The position numbers and the translations under genes are program-made. A stretch of 64,000 nt of DNA, taken from the NCBI GenBank assembly GCA_037013495.1, contig CM072803.1:14960001-15024000 (forward strand), given 5' to 3'. Shown in pieces: positions 26,064 to 38,119 of the stretch; the first letter of the stretch is position 1; each line of letters begins with the position of its first letter. Below the pieces are notes generated by a model, which ran no database searches, had not been told where the DNA came from, and worked only from the letters and a program-made list of their open reading frames with translations. Source of the DNA: Hippophae tibetana (lineage: Eukaryota > Streptophyta > Magnoliopsida > Rosales > Elaeagnaceae).

Positions 26064-26449
26064 CTTGGCTTCATTAAAGTTTTGGAAGCAGAAGTTACCA
26101 GCTAATCTAGAATAGAAACCCCCCGATAGTTTGTTGTGTTCATCATAGCTTGCAATAGGATCAAGAATCATAGATCGTTTTTCAAGTTCACGTACTTTTT
26201 GTTTCTTTGGAGTGATGGGATGTCATGCTAGGGATGGATTGGTATCACAGCAGCTGGAAAAGAGTAGGGAATGTATCATTTTTGTAATCCATTCCTGTAG
26301 TAGTAGACATTGAGGCAAGCATTCTTTTATGCTTGACTTTCCATTTTTAGAAATGACTACATTCTTTTTGGAAGCACTTTTTGACGAAAATATACGGGTA
26401 AGCACGGGTGGGCTGGAAATTATACAAGAACCGCAGCTCATAATTTTTT

Positions 26450-27850
26450 GAAAGTTCTTGGATGTCTTCTAGAAATTTTGTGAAATTCTGGAAGACTTTC
26501 AGAATTCATAATGTCCAGAAGTCCTACAAATATAAATATCTTAAAAAAATGGCTTTCCATAATTTTTATAAGTTTTGGAAAGCCTTGTAGAATTTTCAGA
26601 AATGTGCAAAACGGCATTGTGCTGCAATTTCATGAAGGCGAATTCTAGTTTCGTCCCTAATATTTATTATTTTATATGTATCTAGATTTGTCCTTTCTAG
26701 TTTTATCTTAAAACCCTGCAATCCATTCCTGGGTCCTTAATATTTATGGAACTATTGTTTTTATTTATTTATTATACTTTATTTTTGAAAACAAGATTAT
26801 CAATTTGGCGAGAACAATACTAAAGCAAGTATAATTGATATAGTTTGAACTTATGACTTGCATCTTTGTTTTATCCACAAGTTTGCATTTCTTTTAGTTC
26901 GGCTATAAATGTAAACGTACTTTTAAAAGTCGAGGGTCCGATTTTTTAAGTGTTTTTAGAAATAAATCCACTTGTAATATTTGCAGTATCCAGTCAGCAC
27001 TTTTACGATTTTTCCTAGTAATAATATTTACAAAATATTATGAATTTTCTTGGTGATTATCACAATAAAAGCACTTTTACGATATTGTTGCCAAATTGAT
27101 TAATATTGCTCTTTAGGAGACCAAAAATGATCTTAGCAAATTTTTTCTTTTGCCAAACTTTTAACTATAAAATCGTTTCTAACCATATTTATAAAAAAAA
27201 ATCATTTTTATTAGTAAAGCATCCAAACACGCTTGAAACTTGAATTTAGGAATTCTTTTAATATCAAATTATCAGGAAGAAGAGTTATATTTAGGAGAAA
27301 TTCCAAACATATCAGGAAGACGAGATAACTAGAAGATGACAGCATTTGATTAAATAACAAAAATGGGTCTTAAAAAGAGTTTTCACATCTCTACTCCTTT
27401 CTTTTATGTTCATTACAGGTGAGAGATAAAGCAATTTACTGAAACATGGAGGTAAAAGATGATTTTTTATAATATTAAAAATACTTAAATTTGACTAGGA
27501 AAACACCGCATACAACATGAACAAAAACGATACCACAATTGGTGCATGTTAAAAAAAAACAAAAGGCTAGTAAGCCTGTAGTTGATGAAACCAACTCTAA
27601 CTTTATTCTATAAAACGTTTAGACAACATCAAACTTATATTGTCCCCTGCTTACGCAACCCCAAGCTTATAGATTTTGTTTGAGAAGAAAGTACTGAAAG
27701 AGTTAAAAAGTATTGCCACTTATCTAGAATCTGATTGCACGAGTAAAACGGCAAGCCAATTTGTATCAGGCGTTTGATTGCTCATTTGGTTCCTCATGAG
27801 ACGTTTGGTGGAGCATTATGTATATGCATCATCAAATTCTACTCACATGT
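26450..27850. other. Spacer between two convergent genes
   Basis: Contains the 3' ends of the DDR4-like gene (plus strand) and the dehydrogenase gene (minus strand) and about 1 kb of unclassified sequence. A few imperfect repeats of GGAAAGCC/GGCTTTCC-type sequence occur near 26.55 kb. No gene recognised. Confidence 0.55.
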
Positions 27851-27918
27851 GTTGCTGCGGTTTCTAAGGTGAGACTTCTGTACAGTTGAACTTGCAGAGC
27901 TACGTTGAGAAAGGAAAA

Positions 27919-30900
27919 CTACGCAATCTCAATCACAGCCCGACTGACAATAACTCCTTGATTGAGATCCTGAAATGCCTTGCTTGCCTCCTCAAATTTA
28001 TATTTCCTGGATACAGCATTGCTGAGATTGAAAATGCCTGTTTCAGCCAGTCTTACAATTTTTGGAAGATCCTGCCTCGCCCTTCCTCCATAGGATCCAA
28101 TAACCTTTATCTGTCCAGAGAAAAATATTCCAATGAATTTTGAAAACATGCATCAAAAGAGAACTTTTAAATATGAAAAAAATAGCAGCAAACACTGTCT
28201 TGAAAGGTACTATGCACCGAGTAAAGTCGAGCCAGTTTTATCAACACGACCTTGTATGTGCAATTGTTCAATGAGGTCTTCATACATGCAAAATAAGGAA
28301 ATTTATGGATTGTGAGACTCACCTTTCTACGAACAAGATGGTTTATATCTATTTTTCCAACTGAACCAGCTTGGGCGAGTCCAATCATCACAGCCTTTCC
28401 TCCATCTTTGACGCCTCGTACACATTGTGAAAACGTTTGCGGTTTTCCCAGGGCTTCAATAGCTACATCGACGCCCTTTCCTCCAGTTATTTCCTTTCAA
28501 AAAAAAGGGGGAAAAAAACCAAGAAAAAGGCAAACTTAAAATATCAGAAGGATTTAAGTTCTTGCACTCAATTGTTAAAGTTCTTAGATTTCAAAACCAA
28601 TTTGATTGACTCCTCTTAAGAAAAATTTCTAACTCAAGTAATCAATAAAATTAATCCACCTCAGTGAAATTGGCTAATAATATTGCCACAATTACTTTTG
28701 TATCTACAATAAAAGTATATAAAATGTCAATTTTACCCTTATTATTAATTACATCTTAGTGCCATTGATATTGATGAATTATTGTTGTGACAATAACAAT
28801 TTGAATTATGTCAATATCGGCACCCATTTTCTCATATTATGTTTATGGCACAATTAGAAACAACTGAATTGTAAATAATAGATTTTTTTCTTTGATTAAT
28901 CAGCTTGGAAAATTATATATTACATACTCTTATCTTTTCAACAGCATCTTCCTTCATTCCATTTATAGTATGAGTGGCGCCAAATATTTTAGCTTTTTGC
29001 AATTTTTCATCTTGAATATCCACAGCTATCACATCAGATGCACCAAAAGCTCGTGCTATCTGCAAACAACTGGATCAATGGATCTTGTTAATCAACTCAA
29101 CTGGATAAACAATTTATCAAGAAACAACCATCTCATTAGATTAGGGTATGTTTATTTCTACTTCTGAAGCCTTATAAAAGCACTTCTGAAAGCAAAACAG
29201 GTGCTTTTAAATCAAACAAAACTTTGTTATAAGTGATTTCGGTGAGCAGAAAACACATTTTATGCTTCTTGTGAGAACATAGATAATGGGGCTTCTTGAA
29301 ATTGCTTTCTTAAATCACTTTTCACATAAGCAAAAGCAAAAATAACCTAAATACTATGCTCTGACTATCTTTGGTCTTCATGCTACTATATTAACATTTA
29401 ATGCACAGATTGGTTACTTACCTAGAGCCGACACCCCCCACTCCAATCACAGCAACAGAATCCCCAGGTTGCACTTCAGCTGCATGAGCCATAGCTCCAT
29501 AAGCAGTGAAAACTGCACATCCTAAAATTGCAGACTCTGCATAGGGCAGTGAATTCGGTAATATAGACAACGCATTTGCTGGAACAACGCAAAACTCAGC
29601 GAGGCCTCCCATACTATACATGAACACTGGCTTTCCTGCATGAAAGAAAATGTCTTTGATAATCCAGTAAAATAAATATATTCCATGAGTACAAGACAAA
29701 GAAAACAGAGCCACAAAATGGATTTTAAAAAATGTACACAACCAATGCAAGTATATAACCACAGTCATCATATCCTAATTCACACGAAAAGAGTTGTCCA
29801 TAGCTTTTTGATAACAAAAGTTCAGCCAAAATTGTCCCTTACATTAACCAATCTAAATACATCTCAAAGCTACATGCAATAGTCTTCTATCTTGAGGATA
29901 TTTGATTGGAGATATATGAATTTAAATGCTAACTAAAGCAGAGGAGTTTGATTTCTAGATTTCCAAATATGATTCTATCCTTTAATCTTCAAAAGATTCT
30001 GTTATCGAATTCTCAAAGAATAATCCGTATTTTGAGGAATATCCGAGAGAGACAAGTTTTGAGTAAAGAGTGTCATAAGAGAGACCAAACAAACCTAAAC
30101 AGATTTTTTTTGACTAGGTGAAAAGAATAAGACGTTTGTATGATAGCCAACACTAGAATGAAGTCCACATCCGCTTAATTCACAGCTGCATATTTAATCC
30201 GAGAAGTGTTCACTCTTTGATAGTATTTATAATATGGAGGAATAGTAACAAAAAAGTTTAAATGACATAATTATAATCAAATTTAAAAAGTCATCCTTTT
30301 TAAATCCAAGAAGCTGTATATCAGAGTTTAATTTTATGCACCATAATTGAATTGTAAGTAGCAATATATCCGAGGAGGATATATTTCTCAAAAACAAAAT
30401 GTTTGATGAGAACAATGGCAGATCCTGGATTTTAATCCAGGAGGGACACCATACAAACAGTTAAAAATAGTATTATTTGTTTTTCAGTTATTATTTTTTT
30501 TCTTATTTAAAAAAGATGTGATGTGTATGCCATTTGAGTATAAATATATTTAAATTATAAAGTTTGTAGTGTGTTTTTGTTAGATAAATGCTTAAAAATG
30601 AAAATATAGAGGGTGGCATAGATTCATTTTATGCATGTAAATTGTCTATAATTTCATAAATATTACACCTAAAATTTCTGCTATCTAGAAATATCATAGG
30701 CTATGATATATAACATAACTAATCATAAATATGCCAATAAAAATGTGCATATAAGTTATAACTAAAGTATGAACTTACCACCATCACGAAGGAATAAGCG
30801 AGTTTCACCATCATAAAGGGTTCCTTTTGCACGGTTATAAGCAAAGAAATCCTCACATAAATCATCATGGCCCTATTTGCAGTTCAGAGATGAATGCTCT

Positions 30901-32385
30901 ACTCGTTATACTTGGACAAAGACGTTAATAAATGATCACAGCATTTTTGGAAGCAGTAGTAATGCATCCTGAAATATATTATAACAAATAGACTTTGTAC
31001 AAGTTTTACCTTGGAACAGTAGGAACAATTGCCACAAGGCATGATAAAAGCTCCAACGACACGGGACCCAATTGGTAGTCTGAGAAACCAACAAGTTGAA
31101 AAGTAACAACTCTCATTTTTGCACTTTCTCAACCAATGATCAAATCATAGAAGCAGGTCAAGTATAAATATTTTAAAATGCATATTGCAAAAGTGATATC
31201 CTAGTTGAGAATCAATATAAAGATGAAATTGCTCGTGTCTATTTCACCTTTTAATGGTTTTGGTGTCTGTAAGCTGTCCATGTTCTACAACCTCACCAGT
31301 TATCTCATGCCCCACTACACAAGGGCTAGAAAATGGAATTTCACCTTTCATAACATGAAGATCAGAATGGCACACTCCACAGGCTACATCAACAGGCATT
31401 AAACAATGTCAACTGACAATTTCCCAAAAAAAAAAAAACCTTAACCAAGGTAGCAATTCTGGTTTTTGGATTACCTTATGCAATAAATACTTTGTTTTCA
31501 GTAAAGGTCCGTTTGTTTGTGCTTCAGTTAAAAGTGGTTTAAAAAATGAGCGGTTTCAGGCAGAAGCACACATTATGTATACGTGCTCCTGCCTGCAAAT
31601 ACAAAATGTGCTTTTTGAGCTTGAAAGGGCTTTCGACAAAACTTTTTTTTTCTTTTTTCTTTTTGGGTGCTGAAGCATTATTTTCTATCCAAAGCGCTTT
31701 TACAGGGTCATAGAAACAGAAACTAACAGATCCCAAGTTGTTTTACTAGAAAAGTACTAAAATGCTGCTCTTATGTTTTCGAAAACCCTTGGTATTATTG
31801 CCAAACTAGTCAATAATAAATGCTTTTTTCTGAAAATGGTTTCTCAAGCCATATATACAAAGCTCTAATCGGAGCCTAAAACAATGCATAACAGAAAGCC
31901 ATTCAACCATCAAATAAAGAATACTTAAAATGTGGTAAAACCCAATTTCATAAAACATCAATTAAACTAATTGGAAAATAATCACACGATAATACCTTTT
32001 TAAAACCCACAAAATATCAATTACAACGGAGAACAAGTATTAATTGAAAAAAAGAGGGTAATAGGAATTCAACAGTACCCTTTGTTTTGATGAGAATTTC
32101 ACCAGCTTTAGGGCGAGGAATGTGAAATTCCTCAATCGTCAACGGCTTATTGGGCTCTCTAAACACAGCTCCTCGCATGTATGAAGGCAACCCAGAACCA
32201 CCAAGTGAGCTTGCCTCAGAGTGATACCCATTTCTTGTACTGATCTTCTCCCCATCAAATCGAGTTGTTTGACTTTGACCCACCAAGGATGATGATGATC
32301 TACCACTAAAACTCGCCAGCCCATAAGAAGCACATGGGTAATGGAGCTTTGAGAGTGCTCTTTTGGTGAAAACAGAAAAAGCCAT
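27919..32385 (-). CDS. HER2: Zinc-binding alcohol dehydrogenase family protein, HER2-like, mitochondrial
   Basis: Eight exons on the minus strand join in frame to 441 codons plus stop: 32385-32079, 31383-31248, 31079-31010, 30872-30779, 29635-29422, 29069-28928, 28493-28323, 28110-27919. The first about 60 residues are Ser/Arg/Lys-rich and acid-poor, like a mitochondrial presequence. The GroES-like catalytic domain carries the zinc ligands C107 (CGVCHSD) and H128-E129 (VVGHE) and the structural zinc quartet C163, C166, C169 and C177. The Rossmann fold shows GVGGVG at about 267-272. Length and all key residues indicate an intact medium-chain dehydrogenase/reductase. The closest Arabidopsis relative, as I recall, is At5g63620/HER2, a mitochondrial protein needed for response to the leaf volatile E-2-hexenal; its precise substrate is not evident from sequence. 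A TATA box lies about 50 bp upstream of the start. Confidence 0.94.
29146..29353. mobile_element. MITE-like insertion in dehydrogenase intron 5
   Basis: The segment starts TTAGGGTATGTTTATTTC and ends GCAAAAATAACCTAAAT; the reverse of the end resembles the start over about 20 bases, giving imperfect terminal inverted repeats. The inner part contains GCTTCT/AGAAGC-type subrepeats typical of plant MITEs. It lies wholly inside the intron 29070-29421. Target duplication not resolved. Confidence 0.4.
31505..31735. mobile_element. Possible MITE in dehydrogenase intron 1
   Basis: The segment is bounded by GGTCCGTTTGTTTGTGCTTC and, inverted, GGATCTGTTAGTTTCTGTTT, so the termini are similar in opposite orientation, a pattern of Tourist- or hAT-like MITEs. 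A T-rich tract lies near 31.65 kb. No clean target duplication was found, so this is tentative. Confidence 0.33.
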
Positions 32386-32430
32386 CTCCTATGTAGACCA
32401 GAAACTATAAATTGATGGATTGATGGATGA

Positions 32431-32440
32431 TCTATATAAA
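32431..32440 (-). promoter_or_regulatory. TATA box of the dehydrogenase gene
   Basis: Minus-strand TTTATATAGA at 32440-32431 lies about 45-55 bp upstream of the start codon at 32385, so the leader would be only some 15-25 nt long. Confidence 0.6.
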
Positions 32441-32459
32441 TATGGCAGTTGTACTTTAT

Positions 32460-32958
32460 CTTAAGCAAAATAAGATCTAATCGGTCGCTTAAATTGACCT
32501 AAAGGCCTGTTTTTGATGCTCTCTTCGTTTCCAAGTTGGTATTTTTAAAATAGTAGTGAAGCGACAGATTTCAGACTGTTATATCAAATAATAATAATAA
32601 TAGATATGTGATATAGAAATTGACATTATTCATTGCAGATTGATATCTTCGTAACAATAAATATTATTATAATAATAAATTATTTAGCAACCGGATAATT
32701 ACTACTATTTATTATAATAACATAGATATCAAATTGTGTAAATCTATAAATATATAAAATATTATATTTGTAATATTTATACTACAAAAATATTGACCGT
32801 ATTACTCATCAGCTCTTCAACAAATAACCATCCAGTATAATCATAAAAGGTGATACAATTTTTGGTGCTGTGCTGCATGTTCTCACGGGTAGTGATAGTA
32901 AACCCAATTAATTGGCCAATTTATCTCAAAATAAATCATTTAAAGCGTTACCGAAAAA
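32460..32958. other. Upstream spacer of the dehydrogenase gene
   Basis: AT-rich sequence with an ATA/ATT-rich tract near 32.58-32.78 kb. It presumably holds the rest of the dehydrogenase promoter. No gene recognised. Confidence 0.5.
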
Positions 32959-33305
32959 TATTAGAGATAAAATTAAAAAGTAATTTAATGAATGTTAACT
33001 TCTTAATTTAATGATTAAATCAAGAACTTTAATTCAAGGAGTAAATCAAAGAGTTGTAATCCTTAATTTAAGGAGTAATTTAAAAAGTAAAACAAAGAAT
33101 CCTTAATTCAAGGAGTAAACACAAGGAATACTTAATTCAATGAGTAAATCAAGGAATGTTTAATTCAAAAAGTAAATCTTCTTATATATAACTATAGAAT
33201 TGTAATGAAAACATGAAAGAAACAATACAACTTTGAGAGAGTTTGTTTTATTTGGCAAGACCTTTAGACCTTTAGCTTTTACGTTTTCAACTCAAATTTT
33301 CAACA
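32959..33305 (+). repeat. TRIM-like element, 5' LTR
   Basis: Rich in short, loosely repeated units of the type CTTAATTCAAGGAGTAAATC. Ends TTTTCAACA directly before the primer-site-like TGATATCAGAG. Confidence 0.62.
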
Positions 33306-33318
33306 TGATATCAGAGTA
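33306..33318 (+). promoter_or_regulatory. Primer-binding-site-like sequence of the TRIM-like element
   Basis: TGATATCAGAGTA matches the plant initiator-Met tRNA primer site TGGTATCAGAGCA at 11 of 13 positions and sits where a primer site should, one base after the 5' LTR. Confidence 0.55.
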
Positions 33319-33408
33319 AGTCGATCTTTTTGAAAAAAATTGTTATTCATCTACTTAAAGTGTGTTTGACACTCTATCATAGCGATTTCTTATTCTATTT
33401 GTTTTTTC

Positions 33409-33907
33409 AAACCAAATTTCTTGGCGACGATGGATTAATCTTTCCTGGAGCTCCTACTTACCCGATGTGGAAGGAAAGTATTATGTTAAAGGAAAGGTCC
33501 CACATTGAAACCAAGTTCTTGGCGATGATGGATTAAATCTATCCTGCAATTTCTACCTACCTGATGTGAAAGATGAGTATTGTGGTAAAAGGAAAGATCC
33601 CACATTGAAACCAAGCTCTTGGCGATGATGGATTAAATCTCTCATGCAACTTCTACCGATTTGATGTGGAGGAGGAGTATTATGGTAAAAGGAAAGGTCC
33701 CACATTAAAACCAAACTATTGGCGTTGATGGATTAAATCTCTCCTGTAACTTCTACCTACCTGATGTGGATGAGGAGTGTTGTGGTAAAAAGAAAGGTCC
33801 TACATTGAAACTAAGCTCTTGGTGATGATGGATTAAATATCTCCTATAGCTTCTACCTGTCCGATATGAAGGGGAAATATTGTGATAAAAGGAAAGGTCC
33901 TACATCA
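33409..33907 (+). repeat. Internal tandem array, five units of about 100 bp
   Basis: Units start with AAAC(C/T)AA at 33409, 33508, 33608, 33708 and 33808, so the period is 99-100 bp. Each contains TTGGCGATGATGGATTAAAT, CTTCTACCTACCTGATGTG and GGAAAGGTCCCACATTGAAA with scattered substitutions. The first unit is the most divergent. The array fills most of the element between the LTRs. Confidence 0.9.
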
Positions 33908-34047
33908 ATAACAATAATTTTTTTTTTTGCTATCGTAATCAACATTTTTTGTTAGTTTTATATTTGCTACCTTGACTTCTCATCAGTTTCAACGACTTCT
34001 GTGCAAGCTTAGATCCATAAATTTTATGGATCCAACTTGAGGATGAG

Positions 34048-34389
34048 TATTGGAGATAAAATTAAGGAGTAATTTAATGAGTAATTTAAGGAGTGTTAAC
34101 TTCTTAATTCAATGAGTAAATCAAGGAGTTATCATCCTTAATTTAAGGAGTAATTCAAAGAATAAACACAAGAAATTTTTAATTTAAAGAGTAAAACAAG
34201 GAATCCTTAATTCAAGTAGTAAATCAAGTAATGTTTAATTCAAATAATAAATCTACTTATGTATAACTATAAAATTGTAATGAAAACATGAAAGAAATAA
34301 TACAACTTTCAGAGAACTTATTTTATTTGGTAATACCTCTAAGCATTTGGTCTTTTGATCTTGACGTTTTTCATCATCAATTTTCAACC
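34048..34389 (+). repeat. TRIM-like element, 3' LTR
   Basis: Matches the 5' LTR from TATTGGAGATAAAATTAAGG to TTTTCAACC with many substitutions and small indels, so the insertion is not recent. Confidence 0.6.
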
Positions 34390-36740
34390 AAAAAAAAAAA
34401 AGATAATGATAAACTAAATGGCCAGTGATTATCCTTCGTAATCAAAAGAAAGTCTTGGTGATTTGGAAAAGCAAGATGGTGGAAATCTAAATTCAAGAAA
34501 GAGCAAATACCGTAAACATAGAAAAGAGAGATGAAGACATAGAAGTCCTGGTGCTGCGGATTTATAAAACAATATAAATATAACAATTGAATGATATATT
34601 TATTGTTTTATTTTTGTAAAAGAAAAAAATATTTTTATAAATATTAATTATGTAAAAAGCATTTCTATAAAAATATTAACATAAAAAAGGTCAATATCTT
34701 TGTAATTAAGACGATTAATTTATTTATGATATATACAATACTTATATCCTAATTAATTATTTTACGCTGTAAAATCGGCGCTCTCTCACCCCAACCAGAT
34801 AACAGTAATCGTAGGATTAAAAAGAATACATAGGGTGATTGTATACTAGTGTAATTCGTTAGTATTGTTTATCGAATAAAAGACATGAAGCATAATAGTA
34901 AAAAAATATAAAAACAACACGTTAACAAATAAAATAAAAATAAAAATAACATTTTTAATAATTAAAATATATAGTTTTAAAAAATAAAAAAACATACATA
35001 TATTATATTTTTTAATAATTATGATGTGTTATATATTATTCTATATTTTTCAAAACTACTTTTTTTCTTTTATTTTTTGTTGAATATTTTTTTCAAATAA
35101 AAAATCATATTAATATTAAATTTTATTAAAGAATGATGTTACAATAACGAACAATTTGTTTAAGGCCAAAAGGGAAGATAAGGAGGCGTCGGTCGAGAGT
35201 CAGCTTTTTTTTTTTCCTTTACTTTTTTTGTTTTTGTTGCTCTGAGTCAGCAAGCATATTAAGCAGACGACGCGTTCAAACTCTATCCAAGCAATGCATC
35301 TTCTATTTCACTCACTTTATGAAATAAAAAAATTAAGCACCTCTAATATAATCCATCGTATATAAAGAGTTGAAATTATTCATTAATTTTAAGATAAATA
35401 ATAATAAATATATTTTTTAAAATAAATATCTAATAAAAATAAAAATAATAATTTAATTAATAAAAAATATGTTACATAAATAATAACTAATACCTAATAT
35501 ATATAAACCGAGAGAAATTATATAAATAATAATAAAGTTATATTTTTATTAGTTATTATTATATTTTTGTTGAGAAAGGTATATATATATTAATATAAAC
35601 GTGATTAAATTATTAATTTTATAATGAGTGTAAATGATAAAAAAATTTAATTAAAATTTTATAAATATTACATCATAAAAATAAATATTATGTAAAAAAA
35701 TAAGAGGACACATACCACCTAAATCTCATTTAAATCAGCCTCGACATATAAGAGATAAAAAAATGAAAAAAAAAGAAGAAAACACTTTCATAAAAGGAAA
35801 TCGTGTCGTAGAAACAGGAAAAAAGGCAAAAAAGAAGAAGAAAGAAAGCAAATCGCGTGACTCCTTGCATCTTTTTTTTGTAAGTAATTTTTTTAATATT
35901 TATTATTTGTTAACTTATTAGTCAAATTACTTATCTCAGCCCCATATTTAAAATTTACATTCGAGGGTCACCGTTATATATATATATTATTTTATTTATT
36001 GAAAATTGAAATGGGATATGTTCTCCGTTCAATTATATATACTATTTTCTTGTGTAGCCAATTTTTTAGAGATTTTTATTTATTTATTATAAAAGTGATA
36101 TTTAAATTATATATTTATTTTTTATAATATTTTAGTTTTATTGTTATGAAAAACGAAGGTAAAAAAGTAAAAATAATTCAATTTATTTTATTTTTTATTT
36201 TTTTAAATTATATTAGAGTTATATTTTTATAACTTAAATAAAATATAACTGAAAAAATTGAAAAAAAATATAAAAATAATTATTTGTTATTTTTTCATTA
36301 TAATAGAACTAAAATATTACGAAAATTAAATACCTAAATTTGAAGTTATTTCTTGAAAGTATAAGATATTTATAATCATATATTTTTTTAAAATTATAAG
36401 TTTTAGCTGCATCAAATGCCATTTACTTAAAAAGTATTTATAATTTTGAACTTTTTAGACAAATTACTCTCTAAATCTTATGAATTATTATCTTAATAGT
36501 TTTAGGAAAAAAGAAGAAGAAGTGAAAGTAGTTCTCTTCAGCTCAATTTTATATATTTTTTCAATTATTGGGCTTATTTTTCCAAAAATAAGTGATAACA
36601 AAACTAAATACCAAAAATAGTTTCTTTATTCTAATTCCAAGTGATTTAAAGAAAATTAAAAAAAAAATAACAAGAAAGGGAATATATATATATATATATA
36701 TGTGTGTGTGTAATTAATATAAGGTGACGGTCGGATTCAG
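34390..36740. other. AT-rich spacer upstream of the TOL gene
   Basis: AT-rich, with no supported gene. Near its right end is a compound (AT)n(GT)n microsatellite at about 36680-36712, shortly before the likely transcription start of the TOL gene, so this part is also its proximal promoter. Confidence 0.55.
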
Positions 36741-36816
36741 AAGCGTGTAAACGGTAAAATAGCACAGAACAAAATCAACCAGAAAAGCAAGCAAAGAACA
36801 AGAGAGATTTAGGTGT

Positions 36817-37188
36817 ATGGCTCGGTGACTGTAACAAAACCCAAGCTCCCAGCCTTTTTCTTCAAAGTTGAAACAGACCCATTAACCCCAAAAGAGCAAA
36901 CAAACCCACGTCCCATGGCGGTGTTGTGACTTGTGAGTGTGACTACCACTCTTAATAATTTTCCTTCAAAAACTAAAAACCTAATTCAGATTCTTTCATC
37001 TTCAACGACCCAAGTGACCCGCCATTCTCAAAATCAAACCTTTTTTTTAATTATCAAAAAGCTTTGATCATCTATTTTCTCTCTGTTGTTGATGTTGGGA
37101 AATGTGAAATTTTGTTGGGGTTATCGGCTTTTCTTTACCCTCATCATCTGGGTGTCTCTTATTCTTTCCATCTTCTCAGGTATTAGTA
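36817..37188 (+). promoter_or_regulatory. TOL gene 5' leader with upstream ORFs
   Basis: The GC-richer leader contains three upstream ATGs: a 3-codon ORF at 36817, a 4-codon ORF at 36915, and at 37092 an ORF of about 30 codons, MLGNVKFCWGYRLFFTLIIW and onward, strongly hydrophobic. That ORF reaches a donor site (TTCTCAG/GTATTA) at about 37181 and, if spliced to the acceptor TTTGCAG at about 37509, stops almost at once. Such uORFs often reduce translation of the main frame; here that is inference. The transcription start is not fixed. Confidence 0.45.
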
Positions 37189-38119
37189 CGTTTCATTTTC
37201 AATCTCTTTTTTTTTTGGGAAGTAATTAATTTATGATAACTCTATGACTAAATTGATTAATTAGGCTTAAATTTTTGGCAGTGAGGTAAGGTAGTATTGA
37301 TCTATTAGTTTTATTGTTCATATGTCTTAATCAAGATTTGTTTTTTAATAATAAGCTGTGGTTTAACGTCATCGAGCTTATTTGGGGCGTGTAGAAGGTT
37401 TGCGTTTAGTGCCAGTATTATTACTGCTAAGTTTGTGTCTTAATTTTATGGATTGATAAAGCATGAAAAGGCTTTGTTTGTTTATCAAATTAATTGCGTT
37501 TTTTGCAGGCTAGAGCAGTGAGTACGACTTCGTATCAGTTTACTCGTTGCTGGGTTGCTGCATATACATATTTAATATCCTTTGTTCAATCATCCTTCTG
37601 CTAATCTTGTTCTTGGTTCATTGAATGTATGTTAAATTTGTTTCCTATGAAGTTCTCTGTTGATTCACTGTTTTTCTGTCTTCTCATATTTTTGCTACAT
37701 ATAATTTCATGGACGTGATCAATGGCCCAACTTTTTACACCCTCTTATCTAAAGAATGGTCGAGATTTATAAGGAAGGGGAGAAAGAAAAAAGAGTAAAA
37801 AATTGTGTAATATTTTGTAGCTACTGATGTTATCATATTTCTCAATATAGAGTAATATATACATCAAGATGTTATCTAAAGAATGTTGTTAAAGTAATTG
37901 TGAGACTACTTAGTGACATGAGCCAATTATATTGCGACATGTATCAAGTTGTGATAAAAAATTATTTTTCTTCAATGTATGCGTATTTGTATAGATTAAT
38001 AGTGTCGAAATTAGCTTTTACTATGATCTTATGCCTTTATGATTTGAAGTGCATGGAAAATTGTTGGTTATATTTAGGTTTTATCTGCTTGCGTTTTAAA
38101 TGACAGGATTGGTCAAAAG

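Larger units (their letters stand above)
32959..34389 (+). mobile_element. TRIM-like non-autonomous LTR retrotransposon
   Basis: Two related segments of about 345 bp in direct orientation, 32959-33305 and 34048-34389, flank about 740 bp. Both begin near TATT(A/G)GAGATAAAATTAA and share the closing stretch ACATGAAAGAAATAATACAA ... TTTTCAAC. Immediately after the first comes TGATATCAGAGTA, close to TGGTATCAGAGC, the initiator-Met tRNA primer site. AAAAA flanks both ends (32954-32958 and 34390-34394), a possible but low-complexity target duplication. There is no gag or pol; the interior is mostly a tandem array of 100-bp units. Small size, short LTRs and lack of coding capacity fit a TRIM. Confidence 0.68.
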
